A DNA stretch of 64,000 nucleotides from Maribacter antarcticus DSM 21422 (GCF_000621125.1 NZ_JHZC01000005.1:1-64000); one strand, 5' to 3'; numbered from the stretch's first letter, positions 1 through 6,738 are shown. Translations and numbers: made by a program. The notes: generated from the sequence alone by a model not told the origin.

Positions 1-525
1 ATTTATAATATCCAACAACATTTTATTCACATCTGGGAATATTGCATTGTAGTCTTTATAAAAAGCATCTATTTTAAAAGAAAGCGAGTCTACCTTATTG
101 CTTTGGTCTGTGTTAAGTGATTTCAATAATTGATAACCCTTATCTAAATTTTGAAAAGAATCTGCATCAGCAACATCAATTCTACACTTTTCACAATTGG
201 CATAATTGGATTCATTGATGGTATCATAATACGATATTGGTATGTTGCGGTCAATAATATCAGTCAACCTGTTGTTCTTTTGTAAATAAAGTTCAATCTT
301 TTGAGAGACATCCAATGTATCAACTTGTAAATCCTTTTGTATTTGTGCATATACTTGTTTTAAGAATTTATTTTCTTTTCTGTTTTCGTTCCAATTATTT
401 ATCGAGAGTGCTATTAAAATTCCGAGAACAACAAGGACAATCTCACCAATAGCATATTTCAAATATTTTCCTGTTTTATTTTTCTCCATAAGGTCGTAGC
501 GTATTTTCCTAAAGAATTTTATCAT
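1..525 (-). CDS. DUF6090 family membrane-anchored protein (3' end cut by window edge)
   Basis: The frame is open from an ATG at 525 to the first base of the window: 175 codons with no stop, so the C-terminus is missing. The protein opens with a basic MIKFFRKIRYDLMEKNKTGK stretch. One membrane helix follows (residues about 24-41, containing IVLVVLGILIALSINNWNE) and then a long polar, probably helical periplasmic part. The start, the helix and the INNWNE ending are the signature of DUF6090, a family of unknown function that is abundant in Flavobacteriaceae. The gene begins about 30 bp after a G^TT-type boundary at 555/556, so it looks like the first gene of the next cassette in an integron-like array. 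Function unknown. Confidence 0.85.
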   Translation of the reverse strand, partial: MIKFFRKIRYDLMEKNKTGKYLKYAIGEIVLVVLGILIALSINNWNENRKENKFLKQVYAQIQKDLQVDTLDVSQKIELYLQKNNRLTDIIDRNIPISYYDTINESNYANCEKCRIDVADADSFQNLDKGYQLLKSLNTDQSNKVDSLSFKIDAFYKDYNAIFPDVNKMLLDIIN

Positions 526-550
526 TGTTTATTGGTTAGTCATAATGAAG

Positions 551-690
551 CATAACGTTTGGTATATGGTTTGTTGCGTGTTTCAAGCAACTAATTTAGT
601 AAATACAAACCAAATATAAAATCCGCGAGGATTTTCGTAAGTAGGCGAGAACCAAGCAATAAATTATATACGGTGTTGGCAACTGGCTTT
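551..690 (-). repeat. attC-like folded element between two cassettes
   Basis: This non-coding element of about 133 bp separates the gene ending at 703 from the DUF6090 gene. Read on the minus strand it starts with GTTGCCAAC (683-675), then ACC, then GTATAT. It ends with ATATAC, CAAAC and the boundary G^TTATGC (G at 556). Between these lie TTTATTGC and GCAACAAA arms (7 of 8 pairs) and an inner palindrome, AAATCC-loop-GGATTT (about 619-634). The GTATAT arms pair. The outer GTTGCCAAC arm pairs not with the next cassette but with GTTGGCAAC at the far end of the preceding unit (2205-2197), as an integron attC site does when its cassette is circular. From memory, repeats of this type are common between small genes in flavobacterial genomes; I could not check this. 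Confidence 0.6.
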
Positions 691-702
691 TCATTTTTCC
701 GT

Positions 703-1179
703 TTATTTCCAAATGGCATCATAATCTTTAATCAACGCTCTCATTAGCATTTCTCCATTTTTTCCAAGTCCTTTATTTTTTAACCCGAGGTCTTTTCTCA
801 TTTCAGCCATAATTTTGGTCATAGATTGTAAATGTAATTTTGAATCCATTTCTTCTCCCTCTTCTTGATTATACATTAATTGAAAATAGTCCGAAAATGC
901 TTTAATTACTTTTGGTGAAGCATAAAGAACATATTTTTTATAAAACGTATATAATTCTTTCAGCATTTGGTCAGTTGAGTTCTTTTTATTCGTTTTAGAA
1001 TTAGCGAATAAACCAATCATTAAATTCACATATTGCTGATAAATTTCACGTCTTTCTTTAGTTACTTCATTCGTTAATTCCTTTTTCTTTTCAATATTTT
1101 GCTTAATTAAATATCCAACTCCAGCACCAAATATTGGCAGAGTTATAGTTAGAATTGTGATTATTGTTTGTGGACTCAT
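703..1179 (-). CDS. Membrane-anchored protein of unknown function, second gene of cassette 1
   Basis: This 158-residue protein has one N-terminal membrane helix (residues about 5-26, TIITILTITLPIFGAGVGYL). A charged KKKELTNEVTKERREIYQQY segment, probably a coiled coil, follows, and then a soluble helical domain with the pattern YKKYVLYASPKVIKAFSDYF. The N-out or N-in topology cannot be told. Its ATG directly follows the TAA stop of the DUF2971 gene with no gap, so the two are co-transcribed and probably work together. The stop lies about 20 bp from the attC-like element. I recognise the type from scattered flavobacterial genomes but know of no function. The anchor plus coiled coil would suit a membrane partner or effector for the DUF2971 protein; that is inference. 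Confidence 0.8.
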   Translation of the reverse strand: MSPQTIITILTITLPIFGAGVGYLIKQNIEKKKELTNEVTKERREIYQQYVNLMIGLFANSKTNKKNSTDQMLKELYTFYKKYVLYASPKVIKAFSDYFQLMYNQEEGEEMDSKLHLQSMTKIMAEMRKDLGLKNKGLGKNGEMLMRALIKDYDAIWK

Positions 1180-2184
1180 TTATATATAAACTTTATCTTC
1201 TCTTATCATTTGAATTGTATTCCAATCAACTTTTTTAAAGTGAACTTTCTCAGCACTTCTTTTGAATTCTGTTCCATTTTGATATTCTCCACAAAAGTAG
1301 ATTCTGTCATTATAATTGTCAATTAGAAAATTTATAAAGTCTAAATCAGAATTGGTTTTTAGTTGGTAAGTTTTGTCGTCAATTACTTTTTTTAAGTTTG
1401 ATGAGTTAAAAAAATGCTTGCCTAAAACTATTGATTTTATAGCCTCTTTTGGATAAAATAATTTTCTGTCGTGGTGACTTGGAATATCTTGGAAAGGACC
1501 TTTAATTGAATTAGGAACACCATAGTCTAATGTGAAAGTCATTAATCTCCATTCATCTTCGTAACTCCAATCTTTTCTTTTAACCGCTGTTGAATAAAGA
1601 TATGGTATATCTGGTGAATTGAAACCATTTCCAAAAAAATCAATACTCTCTAATTTGTCAACGTATTGTACCGGAAAAAAAGCATAATTATTTAATTTTG
1701 GGTTTAAACCTTTTAGGTTGTTTTTTATTTCTTTCCAGTCTAACTCAATCATAAATCCATTTTCAGTCGAATAGTGAGCCCACATTAAGGTCTGCAATGA
1801 ATTATTTGTTAAAGAAATTACTCCAGCATTTTTAGAAGCCATTTCAAAAAACTTCTGTTTTATGGTAACAAATCCATTTCCTTTTTCCTTTTCATAGTCT
1901 ATGACCATTACTTTATCAAAACCATACTGTTTATAGAACTTTTCAAATACTTCCTTCGATAAATTTGTAAAATCCCATAAAAGACTTGAGCTGTCAATAG
2001 AGTCGTTTAGATGATACGGATGACTACAAAACAAATAGTTTTTTATTATCGCGTCAATACTATAATCTGTTTTACCATAGTATTTAAAAACTGATTCAGG
2101 TTGTTTTATTTCAGCAGGTAATTCAACGTCATAATTTCCATTAGTCAGTTTATATGTTCGGTCTCCGTATTTGTATTCACTCAT
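1180..2184 (-). CDS. DUF2971 domain protein, first gene of cassette 1
   Basis: This is a 334-residue soluble protein with no signal peptide or membrane helix. Two DUF2971 hallmarks are visible: LMWAHYSTENGFMIELDW (residues about 132-150) and KDWSYEDEWRLMTF (about 200-215). In this family the first reads roughly WaHYs..h.Gf.i and the second K...W.yE.EwR. The biochemical role is unknown; members turn up in accessory and defence-type neighbourhoods, which is family lore and not proof here. The ATG at 2184 lies about 20 bp after the G^TT boundary at 2205, and the gene is joined stop-to-start to the next one. That compact, leader-free layout is what a gene cassette would show. Confidence 0.85.
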   Translation of the reverse strand: MSEYKYGDRTYKLTNGNYDVELPAEIKQPESVFKYYGKTDYSIDAIIKNYLFCSHPYHLNDSIDSSSLLWDFTNLSKEVFEKFYKQYGFDKVMVIDYEKEKGNGFVTIKQKFFEMASKNAGVISLTNNSLQTLMWAHYSTENGFMIELDWKEIKNNLKGLNPKLNNYAFFPVQYVDKLESIDFFGNGFNSPDIPYLYSTAVKRKDWSYEDEWRLMTFTLDYGVPNSIKGPFQDIPSHHDRKLFYPKEAIKSIVLGKHFFNSSNLKKVIDDKTYQLKTNSDLDFINFLIDNYNDRIYFCGEYQNGTEFKRSAEKVHFKKVDWNTIQMIREDKVYI

Positions 2185-2191
2185 TTTTTTC

Positions 2192-2252
2192 AGCTTGTTG
2201 CCAACGTACAGATATACGTATGAATACGGTTATTTCCATTTTAATAGTAGGA
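2192..2252 (-). other. attI-like junction between recombinase and cassette 1
   Basis: On the minus strand this is the gap between the recombinase stop and the DUF2971 start. It holds a small palindrome, CGTAT-TC-ATACG, then ATATCTGTAC and the boundary G^TTGGCAACAAGCT (G at 2205). The sequence AGCTTGTTGCCAAC (plus strand, 2192-2205) matches the minus-strand sequence at 688-675 at 12 of 14 bases, with GTTGCCAAC exact. The two therefore form inverted arms flanking the two-gene unit. The position next to the recombinase and the G^TT edge are the basis for calling it attI-like. It could instead be one end of an unrelated inverted repeat. Confidence 0.45.
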
Positions 2253-2978
2253 CTAATCTAATGGATTTTTTATTGTCTTAAAAGTATTTGTGGCTACATG
2301 GGTGTAGATTTCTGTGGTTTTGCTAGAACTATGTCCTAAAAGTACCTGAATTTGACGCAGATCAACACCTGTTTCCAATAAATGTGTAGCAAAACTATGG
2401 CGGAGTATATGCGGAGATACACTTTTACGTATTCGTGCTTTTTTTGATGCCATTTTTACAATTCTTAAGACACTCTCGCCACTATATTTTCCTCCCTTTT
2501 GCCCTTCAAATAAATACACCTTTGGCCTGTATTCCTTAAAATATAGTCTTAAATCATCCAACGCAATTTTAGACAGTAATGTGTGCCTATCCTTATTGCC
2601 TTTGGCATTTTCTACACGGACTAGCATACGTTTGCTATCGATATCATTGATTTTTAAGTTTAAAAGTTCGCTCTTGCGCAAACCCGAACCATATAGAAGC
2701 TCAACAACACACTTATGTTTTATGTTGTTGGTGTTTTTAATAATTGCTATAACTTCCTCTTTGGAAATTACCTTTGGAAGCTTATACTCTTTGCGTGGAC
2801 GTTCAATGTCATAAAATCTGTGGGGCATCCCAAGTACCACTTCATAATAAAACTTAATGGCATTGATAACTTGGTTAATATAGGAATTGGACAATTTCCT
2901 TTGTATCAGTGTCTGTAGGAACGCTCTAATATCACTCTCGTCAATGGTGTTCAACTCTTTCTCTTTAAAGTGATTGAT
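2253..2978 (-). pseudogene. 5'-truncated tyrosine recombinase (integron-integrase-like)
   Basis: The frame encodes the C-terminal catalytic domain of a tyrosine recombinase. All active-site elements are present: Arg in GLRKSELLNL, Lys in NAKGNKDRH, the HILRH box, His in LLGHSSSKTT, and the nucleophile in EIYTHV. The tail ...KTIKNPLD resembles the IYTHV...SPLD end of integron integrases, but the extra helix specific to IntI is absent. The only usable start is a TTG at 2954, giving 233 residues. Family-like sequence (INHFKEKEL) continues upstream of it until a stop codon near 2979. Flavobacterial homologues I remember run to about 370-390 residues, so most of the N-terminal arm-binding and core-binding region is gone and DNA binding should fail. 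The break lies just downstream of the CBS-protein gene. Confidence 0.8.
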
Positions 2979-3042
2979 ACATTATCGACGGGATTAACCT
3001 CATAGAGCGCTTGAGCTTTAATATCTTCTGCTGATTGATGAA

Positions 3043-3444
3043 TCAGAATGATAAATTGTCCAATATGATGGAAGAAAGCGAAATCATACCAATATATTTC
3101 CCATCCTCCTCTACGGGAGCCACACGCAACCCTGTCCGAACAAGCAATCTAGCAACATACCGCACATCCATCGTGGCGGGCACGCTAACGATAGGTTTGG
3201 TCATAATTTCAAAAACATTCACCTCCTCCGAGGTCCTTTCCTGAATAATTACCCCCTTAATGAAATCCTGTACAACTACAATTCCATAAGCGTCTTTTTC
3301 GTTACGTTTCTTAACAAGAAGGACGTCTACGCTTTCTTTTCGCATAAGCTCTACCGCTTCCTTGGTGGTTGCCATACCATCAATATAAATAATGTTTTTT
3401 GCCATGGCATCTCTAGCACTTTGATATTCTCTTTGATCTCTCAT
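3043..3444 (-). CDS. Two-CBS-domain protein, last gene of the DUF1538/PII operon
   Basis: This 133-residue soluble protein is made of two CBS domains (about 10-68 and 77-132). Typical features are DAMAKNIIYIDGMATTKEAV, a VVQDFIKGVI strand-helix, and the second MTKPIVSVPATMDV unit. Paired CBS domains usually form a Bateman module that binds adenosyl nucleotides and gates a transporter or enzyme. It lies 25 bp downstream of the PII-like gene on the same strand, as the fourth gene of the operon. It is likely a second cytoplasmic sensor for the DUF1538 membrane proteins; this is inferred from context. Sequence after the stop, up to the truncated recombinase, resembles nothing I know. Confidence 0.88.
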   Translation of the reverse strand: MRDQREYQSARDAMAKNIIYIDGMATTKEAVELMRKESVDVLLVKKRNEKDAYGIVVVQDFIKGVIIQERTSEEVNVFEIMTKPIVSVPATMDVRYVARLLVRTGLRVAPVEEDGKYIGMISLSSIILDNLSF

Positions 3445-3469
3445 AATGTAACTATCTTATTGTTTTCTT

Positions 3470-3817
3470 TCAAAAATAATCATCTCGGGCCTGATCTTTA
3501 AAAATTTTCATCTGACTGCTCAATCCCACAGCGTGCTCTATAGGTAGAGCAAAAGCGATGCCCGTACTTGGCTTGTTAAAATCACCGGCAGTTTCAATGA
3601 CTTTCAACAGTTTTTCCACTACATGTTCTTCGACCAAAAATACAAGAATATCCGTCTGGTTTTCAATACTTAGTCCAAAGAAGGACTTGGCTTCACGTAC
3701 GCCAGTACCTCTACCCGGAATAATCGTGGCACCTGTTGCGCCTTCACTTTTCATTGCGTCCACCACCTTGTCGGTGATGTCTGGTTTTACAAAGGCGATA
3801 ATCAGCTTAAATTTCAT
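3470..3817 (-). CDS. PII-like signalling protein
   Basis: This 115-residue protein has the PII fold signature: the N-terminal MKFKLIIAFVKPDITDKVVD strand and helix, a T-loop region at about 36-55 (GRGTGVREAKSFFG), and the C-terminal STGIAFALPIEHAVGL nucleotide-loop motif (84-99). The T-loop lacks the uridylylated Tyr of GlnB/GlnK, so it is not a classical nitrogen PII. PII trimers bind ATP/ADP and small effectors and act by inserting the T-loop into membrane transporters. Its ATG overlaps the stop of the upstream DUF1538 gene (ATGA), implying translational coupling. It probably gates the DUF1538 pair; family knowledge plus inference. Confidence 0.88.
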   Translation of the reverse strand: MKFKLIIAFVKPDITDKVVDAMKSEGATGATIIPGRGTGVREAKSFFGLSIENQTDILVFLVEEHVVEKLLKVIETAGDFNKPSTGIAFALPIEHAVGLSSQMKIFKDQARDDYF

Positions 3818-4602
3818 GGTTTTCTTATTTTGTTAAACAATTTTACTCTTAAATGCATGAATTGGGTATACCCCAATACTGAAATGATTGGGAACACGCT
3901 CGCGAATGCAATCAATCCAAAGCCATCAATTGCAGGGTTTCTTCCCGGCACTGCCGAAGATAAGCCTATGCCTAGCGCAGCTACCAAAGGTACGGTGACC
4001 GTAGAGGTGGTTACTCCTCCAGAATCATAGGCTAGCGCAATGAGTTTTTTTGGCGCAAAAATAGACTGGATGATTACCACAATATATCCTCCCATAATAT
4101 ATAAATATAAAGGCGTTCCAGTGACAATCCGAAAAGTGCCTAAAGCAAGTGCAAAAGCAACCCCCATTGCCACCGTAATCCTAAGCCCCCATTGGCTGAT
4201 TGTACCTGTTGAGACCTCGTTTGCCTTCATGGCAACAGCGATAAGGGCCGGTTCGGCGATTGTAGTGGAAAAACCGATCAAGGCCGCAAAAATATAAATC
4301 CAGTAATACGATTTCCAATCAAGTTGTTCGCCGGCAGTAGTTCCTAAAAAGGAAGGGTCGGATAATTGGGTGGCCATAATCTCGCCAATGGGAAACAAGG
4401 CCTTCTCCAATCCCAAGAGAAAAAATGCGAGACCCAAAACTACATAGACCCCACCCAGGACTACCCGTTTCAGATGTGGTATGGGCTGTTTCAGCACAAC
4501 TAGTTGAAAAAACACTATCAATATGAGAATAGGCGCCACATCTCGTAACGTATACAAGAGTATTTGAAAAAAATCCGTTAAAAAAGAAATCACGTACATC
4601 AT
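3814..4602 (-). CDS. DUF1538 membrane protein, second copy
   Basis: This 262-residue integral membrane protein has about 6-7 hydrophobic helices. It contains the internally repeated family signatures GFSTTIAEPALIAVAMKA and YDSGGVTTSTVTVPLVAALG. It is a DUF1538 protein. Many family members carry two such units in one chain; here the units are split into two genes separated by 3 bp. The conserved acidic and small residues inside hydrophobic stretches look like a transport path, but no substrate is known. A neighbouring PII-like protein and a CBS protein suggest a regulated channel or carrier. The start is the first ATG of a double ATG at 4602. Confidence 0.87.
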   Translation of the reverse strand: MMYVISFLTDFFQILLYTLRDVAPILILIVFFQLVVLKQPIPHLKRVVLGGVYVVLGLAFFLLGLEKALFPIGEIMATQLSDPSFLGTTAGEQLDWKSYYWIYIFAALIGFSTTIAEPALIAVAMKANEVSTGTISQWGLRITVAMGVAFALALGTFRIVTGTPLYLYIMGGYIVVIIQSIFAPKKLIALAYDSGGVTTSTVTVPLVAALGIGLSSAVPGRNPAIDGFGLIAFASVFPIISVLGYTQFMHLRVKLFNKIRKP

Positions 4603-4605
4603 ATC

Positions 4606-5367
4606 TTAAAACCAAAATAAACCGTAGCCCATAACGAATATCATAGGTAAAAGGGATGCGAAGGCAATAAGCCCAAATCCGTCTACCAAAGGACTCCTGC
4701 CCTTGACCGTATTGGAAAGCCCAACCCCCAAAGCCGTTACGAGTGGAACCGTAATGGTTGAAGTAGTGACTCCTCCTGCATCGTAGGCCAAGCCTATAAT
4801 TTCCGAGGGGGCCACGATAGTCATAAGCATAACAATAACATAACCACCAATGATTAAATAATAAACAGGCCAACCCTTAAGTATTCGTAACACACCGATT
4901 ACAATAGCCAACCCTACCGAAAAAGCGACCGATAACCGCAATCCCATCGCATAATTATCGATCGTGTCCTGCCCATTATCTATTAATCCGGCCTGTGCTG
5001 ATATCCTTCCAGCTTCTTTCGCTACTGCTATCAGTGCAGGTTCGGCAATCGTAGTAGAAAAACCAAGGGCAAATGAAAACAACATTAACCAAAAAAGGCT
5101 TCCTTTCTTGGCCAAAGCGTATGCCATAGCCTCTCCTATGGGAAATAATCCAATTTCCAGACCTTCAATGAACAGCGTTAACCCTAATATTACAAAAAAA
5201 CTACCGAAAATTACCTCCCCTATATTGGGGAATGGTTGTTGAATAACCACCAGTTGAAAAAAAACAACGACCAATAGTATGGGAATCAAATCAATAATTG
5301 CAGAACCAAGTTTTTTTAGGACAACCATCAAACTACTTACTTTTAATTTAGCCAATACCCCTTTCAA
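4606..5367 (-). CDS. DUF1538 membrane protein, first copy
   Basis: This 253-residue multi-helix membrane protein is paralogous to the next gene: ALGFSTTIAEPALIAVAKEA and YDAGGVTTSTITVPLVTALG align with the same motifs there. It is the first recognised gene of the DUF1538-DUF1538-PII-CBS operon. The longest frame begins with TTG at 5367. An in-frame ATG at 5328, just before KKLGSAIIDLIPIL, is an equally good start because the first helix begins soon after. The two half-length proteins probably form a heterodimer equal to the fused two-unit forms. Transport function is inferred only. Confidence 0.85.
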   Translation of the reverse strand: MKGVLAKLKVSSLMVVLKKLGSAIIDLIPILLVVVFFQLVVIQQPFPNIGEVIFGSFFVILGLTLFIEGLEIGLFPIGEAMAYALAKKGSLFWLMLFSFALGFSTTIAEPALIAVAKEAGRISAQAGLIDNGQDTIDNYAMGLRLSVAFSVGLAIVIGVLRILKGWPVYYLIIGGYVIVMLMTIVAPSEIIGLAYDAGGVTTSTITVPLVTALGVGLSNTVKGRSPLVDGFGLIAFASLLPMIFVMGYGLFWF

Positions 5368-5453
5368 ATTAGTGAAAGTGGTTTATGATTTCGCTTTATT
5401 TTTTCAAGGTCTACCCTGCTTTGTGTTTCTTTTATTGAAACGTTTGCCCTAAC

Positions 5454-5603
5454 TCAAAGAATTGAACAAATTATAACCAACAAGGCAATAACGATATAGT
5501 ATATTAAACTAACCAGACAATATGTCCTTGAACCATTTTCTGTATTTTTCTGTTTAACAACAGAGAACATTAATATAAGGTTTCCTTTTTTAAATCTCTG
5601 CAT
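5454..5603 (-). CDS. Candidate small single-helix membrane protein ahead of the DUF1538 operon
   Basis: An ATG at 5603 opens 49 codons ending in TGA. The product has a basic start (MQRFKKGNLILMF), a polar middle (KQKNTENGSRTY) and one C-terminal membrane helix (LVSLIYYIVIALLVIICSIL). It lies 86 bp upstream of the first DUF1538 gene on the same strand. The charge and hydrophobicity layout is that of a real tail-anchored small protein and not of random AT-rich DNA, and a subunit of the DUF1538 system is possible. No homologue is recognised, so the call rests on sequence character and position. Confidence 0.35.
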   Translation of the reverse strand: MQRFKKGNLILMFSVVKQKNTENGSRTYCLVSLIYYIVIALLVIICSIL

Positions 5604-5984
5604 TATTTTAATGGTTAATGAAAATATGTAATAAAGCGGTAAAACCCATTAATTTCCTAACCTTTTTACTCTTATAGTAGTGGAAGATATTATGTGAAAG
5701 GTGTTTCGGCTTCAGTCGAATCTATTTTTTTTAGGCTCAGATACTACTTCTAGTAAGGAATGCGATAAAACAAAGTGGCAGTAGCTGAATTAATTTTAGC
5801 CTAAAGTTTAAAGAGAACAGCAAGCCCTACAAAAATTACAATTGAATTGAACATCTTTTGTGTTCTGTTATAGAACATTTCAAAAAATCAATGTTTTTGG
5901 ATTAATCTGGGCTCAAGCCAGTTCCAATAGGGTTTTAAGGATTAATCGATTGAATAAGCAAAATTCCTAATTGTTGTACCTAAA
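5604..5984. other. Gene-free stretch
   Basis: No convincing reading frame was found on either strand between the small membrane ORF and the tRNA-Met terminator. The only structure noted is a short hairpin TGTTCT-GTTAT-AGAACA at 5861-5877, which lacks a T-run. The stretch may hold decayed sequence or the far upstream region of the DUF1538 operon. Confidence 0.5.
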
Positions 5985-6018
5985 TAAAAAAGACAGTTAC
6001 AATAAAATGTAACTGTCT
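5985..6018 (-). terminator. Rho-independent terminator of tRNA-Met
   Basis: On the minus strand, AGACAGTTAC and GTAACTGTCT form a perfect 10-bp stem (6018-6009 with 6000-5991) around an 8-base loop, followed by a run of six T. It begins about 10 bp past the tRNA 3' end. Confidence 0.85.
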
Positions 6019-6028
6019 AATTATCATG

Positions 6029-6102
6029 TAGCGAGAGGGGGGCACGATCCCCCGACCTCCGGGTTATGAATCCGACGCTCTAACCAACTGAGCTACCTCG
6101 CC
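6029..6102 (-). tRNA. tRNA-Met (CAT anticodon), elongator type
   Basis: The gene folds as a cloverleaf: acceptor GGCGAGG with TCTCGCT (7 pairs, G-U at both ends), D-arm AGCTCAGTTGGTTAGAGC, anticodon loop TTCATAA, T-stem GGGGG/CCCCC. CAT means Met, or Ile2 if the C is modified to lysidine. The paired first base argues against an initiator. Two oddities are visible: an A31-C39 mismatch closing the anticodon loop, and a T-loop AUCGUGC in which the usual U54-A58 pair is swapped to A54-U58. CCA is not encoded. A strong terminator follows at once. Confidence 0.92.
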
Positions 6103-6212
6103 GTGTCTTATTTTAATATACACTTTCTAATAAAAAACTACGTCTAACATGAACAAACTAAAACAAAATTTCAAGGGTAACCTGTCGCTTACATAGTATT
6201 TCAAAACGGCTG

Positions 6213-6245
6213 CAAATATAAAGTTTATTTTACGATCACCTACAA
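6213..6245 (-). promoter_or_regulatory. Possible promoter for tRNA-Met
   Basis: Minus strand: TATATTTG (6220-6213) matches the Bacteroidota -7 box TAnnTTTG. A TTG lies 22 bases upstream (6245-6243), slightly longer than the usual 19-21. The start would be about 105 nt before the mature tRNA. Confidence 0.4.
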
Positions 6246-6327
6246 TAGTAGCTTAAAAAATAATACCCATTTTTAATTTTTTAATCATTTATAAATATAT
6301 ATATTGGGCAATATTAAGACGTTGGAA

Positions 6328-6711
6328 ATGAATGATAAAATAAAATTTGAAATTGAATTTGTAATACAATCCTCGCCACAGATGCTGTATCAGTATTTGG
6401 CCACGCCTTCCGGCCTTTCGGAATGGTTTGCGGATAATGTAAACTCGCGAGGCGAGAAATTTATTTTTATATGGGATGGCGCTGAGGAAGAGGCGAAATT
6501 ATTAAAACGCAAAACGGACGAGTTTGTACGTTTTTCGTGGGATGAAAATGATGACGATTCATTTTTTGAAATGAAAATAATTGTAGATGAAATTACAAAA
6601 GACGTTTCTTTGTTTATAACCGATTTTGCAGAAGATGACGAAGTAGAGGAGTCTAAAATGTTGTGGACAAATCAAGTTTCGGATTTAAAACAAGTACTCG
6701 GTTCCAAATAG
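6328..6711 (+). CDS. START-like (SRPBCC) domain protein
   Basis: This small soluble protein of 127 residues is acidic overall. The motif EFVIQSSPQMLYQYLATPSG followed by LSEWFADNVN is the start of an AHSA1/START-like fold, and the C-terminal helix ESKMLWTNQVSDLKQVLGS closes the ligand cavity in this family. It belongs to a START-like group found as a single copy in flavobacteria, with no assigned ligand. The frame stays open upstream to a TTG at 6304, but the ATG at 6328 gives the usual MNDKIKFEIEF start, so I chose it. It stands alone and ends just before a terminator. Confidence 0.8.
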   Translation: MNDKIKFEIEFVIQSSPQMLYQYLATPSGLSEWFADNVNSRGEKFIFIWDGAEEEAKLLKRKTDEFVRFSWDENDDDSFFEMKIIVDEITKDVSLFITDFAEDDEVEESKMLWTNQVSDLKQVLGSK

Positions 6712-6729
6712 ATTACTAGGTATTTAGAG

Positions 6730-6737
6730 TATCTTTG
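6730..6737 (+). promoter_or_regulatory. -7 promoter box of the class IV aminotransferase gene
   Basis: TATCTTTG is a full match to TAnnTTTG. A transcript would start near 6744, inside the terminator hairpin of the upstream gene and about 18 nt before the ATG. No clear TTG element is seen at the -33 position. Confidence 0.5.
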
Positions 6738-6738
6738 A

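Noticed and set aside
675-2205. Transposon with 14-bp terminal inverted repeats
   Set aside because: The arms could be read as TIRs, but there is no transposase or target duplication, and the GTATAT/ATATAC boxes outside one arm fit the attC model better. Kept as the main alternative.
4319-4873. 184-codon minus-strand frame across the junction of the two DUF1538 genes
   Set aside because: It lies out of frame within two well-supported DUF1538 genes and has no family character; it is a shadow ORF.
5861-5877. Hairpin TGTTCT-GTTAT-AGAACA as a terminator or operator
   Set aside because: Short stem, no T-run and no gene next to it.
6304-6327. N-terminal extension of the START-like protein from TTG
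   Set aside because: The ATG at 6328 gives the expected family start and the extension adds no recognisable sequence.
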